In this document: positions 55,336 to 64,000 of the stretch, piece by piece
Position numbering within the stretch: position 1 is the first letter of the stretch
How the letters are laid out: each line of letters begins with the position of its first letter
From: Littorina saxatilis
Lineage: Eukaryota; Mollusca; Gastropoda; Littorinimorpha; Littorinidae
DNA length: 64,000 nucleotides
NCBI RefSeq assembly: GCF_037325665.1
Contig: NC_090251.1
Span: 32,795,591 to 32,859,590 of the forward strand
Direction of reading: 5' to 3'
Made by a program: the position numbers and the translations under genes
Notes under the pieces: generated by a model
Databases searched by the model: none
Seen by the model: only the letters and a program-made list of their open reading frames with translations
Told to the model about the DNA's origin: nothing

Positions 55336-58300
55336 GACAACAAAACTGTCAAAGTCATTCACTGAATCAGTGTACTGTACAGACGTATGTGGAAGGTTTC
55401 AGGTTGTCAACCAGTGCCTCTGGTGATCAAACTGGTGAGCAGACTGGCTTCAGCACCCCTGCTTTAGCCCTAATCTTCATAAACTCTACAAGAATGAAGA
55501 TGATACTCTCAGCATTGTGCCATAGTACTAATACTACATCAATAAACTACATCAACTTGTACAGTCGAACCTGTCTGTAAAGAGCAGTCTAGGGACCGAC
55601 CAAAAGTGTTCATTGACAAGTGGTCACTATGGAAAGGTGAATTACAAGTACAGCAGTCCCTGCGATGTACGGCCCCCGGCGTGAGCGGACACCCGACATG
55701 TACGGACACATTTGCTCGGCACGGAGTGTTTTCCTTCTATATTTGCCCCCCCTTAAACGGACACCTGCAAAACGTGGACGCGGACACTCATTTTCGGTCC
55801 CAACAGCAGGTCATACCTCCAATGTACGGACAGACCATCCTCAAATTTTCACCACAACAAAATCGATAACAGAGCAGTCCGGCTCTTGGTACAAAGATCA
55901 CAGCCGCAATGGTGTGATGACAGTCACTGATAACTTGAGTGCACGTGTACCCATCGTGTGTCTGTGTGTAACCTCTTTCATTGACAAGATACTCTTGTTT
56001 CCCCTCAGCCTTGACCAGTGAGTCGGTTGCCTAATCTATGAACCCTTCAGTTGTCTTGCTTTGTCAAAAGTTACGACACAGTCAACTGGTTTTGCTCTGA
56101 GTGAACAGTGCAGCTGGCCTCTCTGGCCACAGCCCCCAACAGTACATGGCTGGAGGGAGTGAGAGAGAAAGGGGGGGGGGGGGGTGGAGGGTTAACTGGC
56201 TAAACTCTGTGGGGTGTCCGGTGTCACCGCATGTCAGCAGGAAGAGCATTGGAGAGAAATAGAGAGGTGTACTCTTCCACACAATTTCCAAGCATCAGTT
56301 GTCAGGGCTTGGGGTAGGCATTAGTCATTTAGTGAGGGAGAGTGGGAGCTGTGTTATGTACAGTGTATTTCCGACTGAAGAGTGAAAAGTCACTGCCATG
56401 CCACATGATCGGCATGCAGTCAATAAAGCCAGACAAGAAACAAATAAATTACTTGATTATGACATGCAGCTCTATCTGCTGCTATTTATTCAAACTGGTT
56501 TTCAAGCTTATTCTTGCAAAGCATCTGCACACGCTCCTCTGTGCTGTGTTTGTGTGGCTGCTTTCGTATGTCAGTGCATGGTGAGTGTGTTCACTGCCTT
56601 GAGGATTTATTTTATCTCTTCTTTTCAACACTTTTCATACAAATCCTTTTTACAGAACGTTTAAAGAAGTATTAGGAGTTTATTGTTATTGTTTAGTAGC
56701 CACAAGAAGTGATTAGCATAGACTCAATCCTGTTGTTTGTGTGTCTGTGTGAGTGTATGGGGGAGGGGGTGGTGTGGTCACCCCTCCCGTGACCGGACAC
56801 CTGCAATGTACGGACAGTTTTGCTATGGCCCAAGGGTGTCCGTTCATGAGAGGGAGTGCTGTATACAAACTCGTAGGGGACCATTAGGGATGGTTCGTTT
56901 TGGGTAGGTGGTCCTTTATTGAGAGGTGGTCGTTAACGGTTAAGGCAGGTTCGACTGTACATAGTGTATTACATTCACATTGTCACAGATCAATGTGTTT
57001 TGTGCGGACCTACGTTACAGGTTCCTTTGTACTGCTGGTGTCTCGGTGTTCAGTTTGAATTGCCGCTGAGTATTGTTCAGCTTAGCTGGTTGTCGCGTCC
57101 GTTTTTCTCGTGTTTTTCAAGCAGTGGTGGCTGCCGTGCGTGTAGCAGGTTCGAACCTTTTCTCTCCCATATTCCTACGCCGGGCCTGTGATATATGCGA
57201 AATACGAAAGAGGTGCGTGGCAGTGGATCGTTCTCTGGTAGGGAGACGTGACATGTGCCATGTCTGGACGGTCTGCAGGCCGGTTTGGATTAGCTAGCCA
57301 TTGTTTACCAGACCACTCGGAGTTATTTTGTAGACTCGAGTTGGGCAGACAGAACTGTTGTTTGGGTTAAAGTTTACCCTCAGTTCGGGTTTTCTTCGTT
57401 TGTTGAGGCTTTGTTTGGTGCGAGAAAATCAAGGTCAGTATTTCTATCAAGACTGTTTAGCGCGTTGGGACGAGTCTCGGGTGTGACACGTGGCGGCAGC
57501 GCCACGTATCTGTTGACCATGTTATGTGTGCGTTGTATTCTATGTTTTATTTTTATTATTTTTATTCTTTATTGTGGTGCCTGTATTTCTACGGTGGGGA
57601 ATTGTACATTTTAATGTTTGACAGTAAGCTTTGGAGTTGTTTGGTATTGTTTACTGGTTAACTACAGGTTGCTTGCCTTATGGAGGAAAATTTAATCATG
57701 TAATTCAGTTGTGAGGACATTTGAGTGTAGTGTTTGATGTACGAGGGACGGTATAACTAGAGGGGGGATTCTTGAAATGCCACTATGACGGACATTACTG
57801 TGCAACATACTCTGTTCCACAGGCCTACCCCGGTTCCAACCTGTTTTCCTACTCGCTCTGGCGCTTACCACGCCCTCAGCGTTAGCCGTGTCCACCCGCA
57901 GGGTGCCCAGGACATTGGACGCTGTCAGGACTGCCATCGAGCGCCTACCCCGGTTCCAACCTGTTTCCCTATTCGCTCAGGCGCCTACCACGCCTACTTG
58001 CGCCTACCATAGCTACAGCGTTAGCCGTGTCCACCCGCGGGGTGCCCAGGACATTGGACGCTGTCAGGACCGACATCGAGGGTACGAGTGCCATTCTGCA
58101 ATGACACTACCTATGCCAGTACCTATGCCATTACAACGGTGAGGGCTGTTCCCCACTTCATTACCAGCAGGAGGAGTGCCATACAGAGGGCTACGAGTTC
58201 GACCTGTCAGGTAAGTGTGCTCATAGAGTTCCCCTCTCTCAGATGCCGTCCCCCTTAGTGCGCGCGCGATTCGCCCTTTTTCTCAACAGACTTTAAATGG

Positions 58301-61300
58301 ACGGATGCTTGTGTGTGAGTAAGTTGTGTGTGTGCTAATTTTCAGGTTATATTCGGCAATGACTTTTTTCTCACAGTATTTGTGTTTGATGTTATGGTCG
58401 ATTAATTCATGTGTCTTTAGTTAATAAAGGTTGTTTGTTTTGTAATTGTACAACAGCGTGTCGGTGCATTCTTTCTTACCTTTTGTTTCCTCATTTTCTC
58501 ATTTTGTTTAGTTTCTTTATTCTCGTGGTTTTTCTCACTTACTAGCTTTGATTAGGGGTTCTACACGTGACACACATGATGATGAAATTCACATTCAACA
58601 TCCACAGTGGCAGAAGAGGCCAATTAGGAACATGATTGTTTTACCACCAGGCACATTCACAATGACAATGTCCATGTTCAAGAAAACCAGTAATAATTCC
58701 TACATACCTTTCAGCAGTCTAATCTGGTCGTTCATGGTCAGGTTTGCGAAACCAGGAATGGTTTTGACGAACGAGATGAACTGACGAATATTCTCATCCA
58801 GCATCTGCACAACAACAAAAAGCACAGAACACTTTTAAAAACTCATCTCCGAAATAAACTACAACGCTACCCAGGTAAGGCAGAGATGCATCTGCAATCA
58901 TATTCAGAAATCAGCTATGATTTGCCAGAGCAGTGAATCTCAAGACCATTTACTTAATATACAGTCGAACTCGCCCTGGCAACCACCTCTTGATAACAAC
59001 CACCGGCTCACAACAACCACCCCAAAAGATCTGTGATGATTTTTATTCCATCTAATAGTAATACACCTTTCCATAGCAAACACATGCCTGTCACAGCCAC
59101 ATTCTCTCAGGTGGTTGTTATAGACAGGTTTGAATATACCAGGTTGTGTGCATCTATTCTGTCTATGCAATGTATGTGTGCCTCTTTTCTAACATAACAT
59201 TAACAACAGGATTTAAATGAATGACAAAAGAAACAAGAAATTACCCATACACACCCACACAAAACCACTCCTAAACAGACAAAACCACGCCTGCCCTACC
59301 AGGCAATCAGGAATGCACATAAGTAAATTTTGATTGGCAGCGAAAGGGTTAACAACAGGATTTAAATGAATGACAAAAGAAACAACAAGAAATTACCCAC
59401 ACAAAACCACTCCTAAACAGACAAAACCATGCCTTCCCTCCCAGGCTATCAGGAATGCACATAAGTAAATTTTGATTGGCAGCGAAAGGGTTAACAACAG
59501 GATTTAAATGAATGACAAAAGAAACAACAAGAAATTACCCACACAAAACCACTCCTAAACAGACAAAACCACGCCTTCCCTGTGACACCCCCCCCCCCCC
59601 CCCCTCATCCCTTGAAAAAAATAATATTTACCTTGGAGAGGACAGTAATGAATGATTGGCGATCGTCAACGTCAATTCCTGTTGTTTGATAAATCTCTTG
59701 ATACTCCTCCTCAGACAGCCTTCCCATGGGACCGAATGCCTCGGTGCGAGCTCGGCAGTTTTCCTGCAACATTGAATTTGAATAGGTACTGCTTTCAATT
59801 TCATACACAGACAAAATAGTTTGTTGGCTGAAAAATGTTGGGGTAGACGAACGAGGGAACTCAGTTGAACTTAAAGTGAGGAAGCAAATGAAAGCCACCA
59901 ATAGGAAGTATGAATTTTAACAAAATTTATCCTGATATAGCTCATTTCTGAATCTAGGTGGGTTTAGATGCACATATACTTCAGGCCATTGACAAACTAA
60001 ACAAAATTCTGAGCATAACATTATTTCTACGCTCCACAACACTTCCAATCATTATAACTGTGAATCCATTATTGCAGAATATTTATTTGTTAATTATATG
60101 AAAGGTCAGCCTTTGCTTTCAGAATGAGAGGAAGAGATTGAAAATGAAAGATAAGACAGCACTACATCAACGACAGCTTTCTTTCTTTATTTGGTGTTTA
60201 ACGTCGTTTTCAACCACGAAGGTTATATCGCGACGGGGAAAGGGGGGGAGATGGAATAGAGCCACTTGTTAATTGTTTCTTGTTCACAAAAGCACTAATC
60301 AAAAATTTGCTCCAGGGGCTTGCAACGTAGTACAATATATGACCTTACTGGGAGAATGCAAGTTTCCAGTACAAAGGACTTAACCTTTCTTACATACTGC
60401 TTGACTAAAATCTTTACAACCATTGACTATATTCTATACAAGAAACACTTAACAAGGGTAAAAGGAGAAACAGAATCCGTTAGTCGCCTCTTACGACATG
60501 CTGGGGAGCATCGGGTAAATTCTTCCCCCTAACCCGCGGGGGGACATCAATTACCTCAAACCACTATTTGCTGCAGGTTCAAGTCCAATTCTAAAATTTA
60601 AGATGCAATTTTTTTTAAATTTACATCTTTTAATCTTTATTTTAAAAACAGTAATAATTTTCAGAGCTAAAAGCTTGAGCCCTAATAAGCACGCAACTGG
60701 CCTCATTTATAACGCCTACTATTTAAGGGCTCCGAGGTAACACTAACAAGAACTTCTTTTTCTTCTGCGTTCATGGGCTGGAACTCCCAAGTACACTCAT
60801 GTTTTTTGCACGAGTGGGTTTTTCCGTGTATGGCCGGTTTAACCCGGGCATTCAGGCAGACATACGCCGCTTTAGGGGGAAGCATCCTGGGTATTTTTGT
60901 GTTTCTATAACTTACCGAACTGTGACACGGATTACAGGATCTTTTCCGTGCGCATTTGGTCTTGTGCTTGCTTGTACATGCAAAGGGGAATAAGTCACTA
61001 GCAGGTCTGCACACAAGTTGACCTGGGAGATAGCAAAAATCTCCACCCTTAACCCACCAGACATGACCTTCCGATTGGGACACCGATGGCTTATCCACTA
61101 GGCCAATGCGCCCGTCAATAACAGGAACAAAATGCAAAAGTTCTATAGATCCTTAAAGGTATACACCACACTCACAAAGCAAGCCTGCTGTTTGGCGAGC
61201 ATTTCCTCCGGGGACATTTCGTATTTGCAAAGGTGAAGCTTGTTGTGGGACTGAAGTAAGTGTTGGGTGAGCTTCCTACACTCCTCTTCACTCAACAGAT

Positions 61301-61981
61301 CGCTCGTTTTCTCAGCTGATGATGGCAACAATGACGTAACGGATGGGCAGTCTGGTGATGAAGCTGACGACAGGGGAGTAAGGATGCTTGACCCCACTGA
61401 CCCTGACTCGTCGCAACGACCAGGTTCCCCTCCTAACTTGTGATCCAAAATATTGTCTACCAGCGAGAAAGGGGAAGGCAACTCAGGGGGACTGAAGGGA
61501 GGCAAGGCAGTGACAAGTTCACAAATCTGTCCCGAGCTGGTGATGCCTGCCGATGCCCCGGAACCAGTACCAGGTGAAACTGATTGCACGCCGAGTTCAA
61601 ACTTTGCCGGGGATAATGTTGTGCACAGAGGGGGGTTGCTGCCGTCCTGAGACACAGGTGAAAAGTCCACAAAAGTTGCAGTATTGTTCACAACTGTGGG
61701 TAGCAGGTTCGACACAGGTGCGCGAGGAGAACTTGCAGAGCCAGTAGAGCGGATGAACTTTGGTGTGCCGATGGCCGGCGCTGCAGGAATGTTGAGACCC
61801 TTTTCTTTTGTAGTTGTGGTAGTATTGGTACTGGTAGTGGTGTTGTTGGTTGCAGGTGAAGGGCAGGTAGCTTCCTCAGCAATATTGTCGTTGCTCACGC
61901 TGGCCATCCCCCCCCTTGCCTGTCTGTACTCGATGATGTCCTGAGTTCGTTTGGCATGGGTGTAGCGCCCTGTCTTGATGG
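51421..61981 (-). CDS. Nuclear receptor (NR1-like), hinge and ligand-binding domain, 3' part of gene
   Basis: Minus-strand exons 61981-61176, 59763-59632, 58804-58708, 53147-52923 and 51671-51421 join in consistent phases (about 502 residues). The first begins IKTGRYTHAKRTQDIIEYRQ, a DNA-binding-domain C-terminal extension, followed by a long Ser/Pro/Thr hinge. The next two give FGPMGRLSEEEYQEIY and TIPGFANLTMNDQIRLLK, the helix 3-5 signature of NR1 ligand-binding domains (PPAR has AIPGFANLDLNDQVTLLK). The fourth exon supplies the conserved Glu in CEVGSIC, then YNHNLKVMTLPSGRSF and helices 6-9. The last gives ALMOST canonical helices 10-12 and ends ELLAEWFSNS, where LLAEWF fits the AF-2 motif (two hydrophobics, x, E, two hydrophobics). 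The protein should be a ligand-responsive or orphan transcription factor. The zinc-finger exons are beyond 64000. I cannot name the ortholog; the GR.....KR extension is of the type seen in Rev-erb/E78/ROR groups. Confidence 0.88.
52536..52898 (-). mobile_element. SINE next to a receptor splice donor
   Basis: It starts with (ATT)n and TATATAGCGCG and ends at the complement of CTTTCGGATGAGACG. The shared core is GCCAGGAAAGACCCTTTTGT then GGGATCTTTAACGTGCACAC (compare 24719-25113). Its right border is about 24 bases from the receptor donor (52922). Confidence 0.75.
53155..53711 (+). mobile_element. Non-autonomous repeat with Helentron-like ends, copy 2
   Basis: It is nearly identical to 2977-3504, plus a GC palindrome CGGCCGGCCGG-TCCGGCCGGCCGGACAG (about 53635-53662) that copy 1 lacks. 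Its 3' hairpin (53686-53709) has a perfect 9-bp stem GAGTCACTT/AAGTGACTC. It begins 8 bases from the receptor exon border at 53147, so its reversed end supplies the pyrimidine tract of that splice acceptor. Confidence 0.7.
53751..55266 (+). repeat. 41-bp minisatellite array, about 37 units
   Basis: The unit reads CTAACATTTTATCCCTTACT then CAAGTAACTAAGGAGAGCAGA. Units differ at a few positions (TATCCC/TATCTC, TAAGG/TCAGG, ATTTTA/ATTGTA/ATGTTA). It lies in a receptor intron and is followed by a (CA)n run at about 55285-55333. The 41-bp period is not a multiple of three, so no long frame is encoded. Confidence 0.95.
55562..56957 (+). mobile_element. Tigger-type MITE interrupted by a second transposon
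   Basis: The ends CAGTCGAACCTGTCTGTAAA and GGCAGGTTCGACTG are flanked by TA (55560-55561 and 56958-56959). Without the insert at 55651-56861 it would be about 185 bp. Confidence 0.8.
55651..56861 (-). mobile_element. Pogo/Tigger-type non-autonomous transposon, single-unit copy
   Basis: The ends CAGCAGTCCC and GGGAGTGCTG have the TA duplicated (55649-55650 and 56862-56863). Its sequence is close to the unit at 16721-18087 in reverse, with small indels. It is inserted in the MITE 55562-56957. No transposase is encoded. Confidence 0.85.
56960..58707. other. Receptor intron sequence, unassigned, with a 120-bp tandem duplication
   Basis: A unit starting CCTACCCCGGTTCCAACCTG and ending GGACGCTGTCAGGACYG, followed by CATCGAG, occurs twice in a row (57823-57943 and 57944-58081), with an extra CGCCTACTTGCGCCTACCAT in the second. 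A short hairpin CGTGGCG-GCAG-CGCCACG lies at about 57489. The region is more GC-rich than its surroundings and probably repetitive, but I cannot assign a family. Confidence 0.5.
58962..59134 (+). mobile_element. Degenerate Tigger-type MITE
   Basis: The left end CAGTCGAACTCGCCCTGGCA follows TA (58960-58961). The right side AGGTGGTTGTTATAGACAGG then TTTGAATA is the imperfect complement. It belongs with 20038-20215 and 55562-56957. Confidence 0.6.
59201..59590 (+). repeat. Tandem repeat, unit about 142-149 bp, 2.7 copies
   Basis: Units begin TAACAACAGGATTTAAATGA at 59201, 59350 and 59492. The first two end TGATTGGCAGCGAAAGGG and the third is cut short before a C-run (about 59586-59604). The array lies in a receptor intron, just upstream of the 59632 donor. 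Confidence 0.9.
59937..60176 (-). other. Receptor intron, nothing recognised
   Basis: This is AT-rich intron sequence before the SINE at 60177, with no repeat pair or coding similarity. Confidence 0.35.
60177..60543 (-). mobile_element. SINE (CCCGCGGGTTAGG family), receptor intron
   Basis: This full-length reverse copy runs from the (CTTT)n tail complement to CCCGCGGGGGGA. It is close to the copy at 31711-32079. ACATCAA occurs at both sides, but the full target duplication is not clean. Confidence 0.85.
60754..61118 (-). mobile_element. tRNA-derived SINE, receptor intron
   Basis: The duplication TAACARGAAC flanks it (60744-60753 and 61119-61128, one mismatch). The core (GCTGGGTATTTTCGTGTTTC-like) and the CATGGGCTG.AACTCCCA phrase match 49150-49500. 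The reversed head ends CACTAGGCCAATGCGCCCGT. Confidence 0.8.
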
Positions 61982-62040
61982 CTGAAGGAGCACACAAAAA
62001 CTCAGCATCAACATATGCAGAAAGACAGACAGAAACGCAT

Positions 62041-62289
62041 ATCGTCGCTGTAATTCACAAACTTGTATCTCAATTTTTGAGGTTTTGAAACTAAAACAAT
62101 ATTAAGCTCCCTTATTTGTTTGCCCGTATGGTGATAAAAGCTCGTAGCTCCAATTGCTTTATGAAGTGAACAAAAGTTCTTGAGAAGAAAACTTGTATCT
62201 TCATTTGTTTGAAGTGAGGGCAAAAAAACCGCTCAAGTTAAACATACGAGGTTTTCGTGCCACACTTGGACGGAAACTATGTCATAATA
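62041..62289. mobile_element. Third copy of the ATCGTCGCTG repeat, cut by a Tigger element
   Basis: It begins ATCGTCGCTGTAATTCACAA and follows the order of 34061-34677 up to GACGGAAACTATGTCAT. There the Tigger element begins after TA (62288-62289). The rest of the repeat would lie past the Tigger element, beyond the window. Confidence 0.7.
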
Positions 62290-64000
62290 CAGGCAAATCC
62301 AGCTAACTCACAAACGGTTAAGTCAAAAATTCGCTTAGCACACAAAGAAATTCTGGTCCGGAATTATCCCTCTTTATCTATGTGTACAAAGTACCCTGAG
62401 CTCGAAATGGGATTTCTCTTACGTAAGTCGAAAGACGGATAGCACACAACAGAAAGTCAGTCCCAAAGACAAAGTTTACTCTATATTTACTACAGCAACT
62501 CGAAACACGAAACTTGGCGTCTCACACTAGCGCATTGTGTAACCTTATTCCCTTCTTCTCTACACGGACGCCACACCGACTGGTCAGTCGGCACGCAATA
62601 AAGTATGAACTGAAGTTAGGAGGGGGCGAGGAGTAAGGAGGGGCGAGTGGTACTCACAGTGTGTGTTTGTGTGTGTTCACGGGTGAACCACGTGGTTACT
62701 ATACGGAAGAAGAAGAATTCAAATTGTGGGTTGCCTCTCATTCAGTCTTTGTTCAGTCTTGCGTTCATCCACAATCATGGCAGAGTCACGGAAAAGAAAA
62801 TTAACCAGTCATACGATTGATTTGAAACTGAAAGTGATCGCTGCAGTTGACAAGAAAGACCGTTCGAAATCGGAAATCTGCAAAGAATTTAACATTCCCA
62901 ATTCAACTTTGTCTACGTTTCTGCGCGATCAGCAAAAAATTGAAGCAGCTTCTGCATCTTCCTCGTTTCAACTGCAGAGAAAACGAATGCGTGTTTGTTG
63001 TGAAAAAGACCGCGGCCGCGAAAAGATCGAGGAATGTCTTTTTGTTTGGTTCAAACAAGCAAGATCAAGTGGATTGCCTATCTCAGGGCCGATTCTTTGT
63101 GAGAAAGCTGTCAGTCTTGCCGAGGAATTAGGAATCGAATTTGTGCCAAACTCAGGATGGCTGTCAAGATTCAAGGAACGGAAAGGCATCACCTTTCGCA
63201 GGGTGTGTGGAGAAGCTGCTAGTGTTTGTGATGAAACTGTGAAGGAGTGGACAGAAAACACTCTGCCTGACATTCTTTCTCAGTATGATCCCAATGACGT
63301 CTTCAATTGTGATGAGACTGGGCTCTTTTACAAGTGCCTGCCTTCGAAAACACTCGCCCTGAAGAGTGACAAGTGTGCAGGGGGTAAAATTGCGAAAGAC
63401 AGAATAACTGTGCACATTTGCGCAAATATGACTGGCTCTGAGAAAATTCCACTGTTGGTCATCGGGAAAAGTGCGAAGCCGCGATGCTTTAAAAACGTCA
63501 AAACATTGCCGGTTGAATATTGGAACAACAAGAAAAGTTGGATGACTGTTCTGTTTGAGGAATGGTTGTTGAAGCTGGACAGGCGCATGAAAGTGCAGCA
63601 ACGCAAAATTGTGATGTTTATGGACAACTGCCCCGCACATGGCAAGCCAAATCTGGACAACGTGAGGCTTGTTTTCATGCCACCCAATACCACCTCGAAA
63701 CTGCAGCCATGTGATCAGGGAATCATTGCAAACTTCAAACATTATTACCGATCCCTTGTTTTGCGACGCCTGTTGATACAGTTTGAATCGCGAACAGAAA
63801 TCACCGAAGGCCTGTTTGAATTCAAGCTCAATCTCCTGGAAGCAATGCAAATCGCGCGAACAGCATGGACAATGGTAACCGAAACCACGATCGCCAACTG
63901 TTTTCGACACGCCGGATTTCACACAGTCAGTGAAAGTGCTGGCACAAGACTCTGATCTCGAGTCTCTGTTCTCTCGAGTCCAACAAGTGATGCCGGAATG
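62290..64000 (+). mobile_element. Tigger (pogo superfamily) DNA transposon, 5' part
   Basis: The left end CAGGCAAATCCAGCTAACTC is preceded by TA and followed by AATTCGCTTAGCACAC, in the style of pogo/Tigger termini. It carries a transposase at 62777-63955. The right terminus is beyond the window edge. It is inserted in a repeat within the receptor intron, on the strand opposite the receptor. Confidence 0.85.
62777..63955 (+). CDS. Tigger transposase (DDE, TIGD4-like), nearly intact
   Basis: The transposase cuts and pastes its own element using a DDE/D RNase H-like fold. Residues 1-50 (SRKRKLTSHTIDLKLKVIAA through KSEICKEFNIPNSTLSTFLR) form the psq/CENP-B N-terminal helix-turn-helix. Residues 85-145 (EECLFVWFKQARSSGLPISG, GWLSRFKERKGI) form the second CENP-B-type DNA-binding domain. 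Catalytic residues are D179 (NCDETGLFYK), D283 (MFMDNCPAHG) and D313 (LQPCDQG), with 29 residues between the second and third. The start ATG 62777 is the first Met with family-like sequence; upstream codons 62726-62776 lack it. The frame stops at 63955 (SAGTRL), while another frame continues VLAQDSDLESLFSRV, so a late frameshift is likely. This is a mobile-element gene, not a host gene. Confidence 0.88.
   Translation: MAESRKRKLTSHTIDLKLKVIAAVDKKDRSKSEICKEFNIPNSTLSTFLRDQQKIEAASASSSFQLQRKRMRVCCEKDRGREKIEECLFVWFKQARSSGLPISGPILCEKAVSLAEELGIEFVPNSGWLSRFKERKGITFRRVCGEAASVCDETVKEWTENTLPDILSQYDPNDVFNCDETGLFYKCLPSKTLALKSDKCAGGKIAKDRITVHICANMTGSEKIPLLVIGKSAKPRCFKNVKTLPVEYWNNKKSWMTVLFEEWLLKLDRRMKVQQRKIVMFMDNCPAHGKPNLDNVRLVFMPPNTTSKLQPCDQGIIANFKHYYRSLVLRRLLIQFESRTEITEGLFEFKLNLLEAMQIARTAWTMVTETTIANCFRHAGFHTVSESAGTRL

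Noticed and set aside
57000-58570. Possible solo LTR or other retroelement remnant
   Set aside because: Some phrases recall retroelement ends, but I found no paired borders, target duplication or coding remnant. Left unassigned.
53147-58708. A missing short receptor exon between helix 4 and helix 5
   Set aside because: Direct joining of 58708 to 53147 keeps phase and gives a helix 5 of nearly the PPAR length with its conserved Glu, so no extra exon is needed.

Overview
This window looks like nuclear DNA of an animal. The gene set and the density of short interspersed repeats suggest a mollusc, probably a gastropod. That placement is inference: no rRNA or mitochondrial marker is present. Six host genes could be read, five of them with identifiable families. 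In order they are: a ZC3H14 (Nab2-type poly(A)-binding protein) 5' coding exon on the minus strand (317-1497); a short intronless relative carrying only the ZC3H14 N-terminal domain (10538-11491, minus); a complete 13-exon AATF/Che-1 gene (11841-25513, plus); a PHD-finger gene of PHF13/PHF23 type (33449-about 38361, minus); a two-exon RHNO1/RHINO gene (41952-44145, plus); and the hinge plus ligand-binding domain of a nuclear receptor (51421-61981, minus), whose DNA-binding-domain exons lie beyond the right edge. Exon borders were set by matching GT/GC-AG sites, reading phase and protein similarity; the 13 AATF exons sum to exactly 432 codons.

The genes form divergent and convergent pairs. The ZC3H14-like short gene and AATF start only 349 bp apart. 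AATF and the PHD gene converge across about 8 kb. The PHD gene and RHNO1 diverge across 3.6 kb. RHNO1 and the receptor converge across 7 kb. They do not form an operon or an obvious pathway, although AATF, RHNO1 and the PHD protein all belong to families linked to chromatin or the DNA-damage response.

Most of the remaining sequence is transposable elements, often nested. There is a Tc1/mariner element with 24-bp terminal repeats carrying a SINE inside its transposase. Two LINE 3' fragments lie side by side at 7.6-9.5 kb. A near full-length 3.2 kb RTE-like LINE has a 14-bp target duplication. Several SINE families are present, some sharing one 3' tail domain. There are many pogo/Tigger-type elements with TA duplications, one of which appears to have inserted into a copy of itself inside a SINE. 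A nearly complete Tigger transposase sits at the right edge. Two repeat families share an end architecture (5' AACAAG, a small hairpin, a subterminal motif and a 3' hairpin repeating that motif) that resembles non-autonomous Helentron/Helitron2 elements.

Other structures that stand out are two back-to-back perfect palindromes (77 and 52 bp) in AATF intron 1, a 1.5 kb array of a 41-bp minisatellite with local dimeric order in the receptor intron, and a receptor exon bounded within 8 and 24 bp by two unrelated repeats. No rRNA genes, true tRNA genes or CRISPR arrays were seen, and no LTR or virus-like element was identified.
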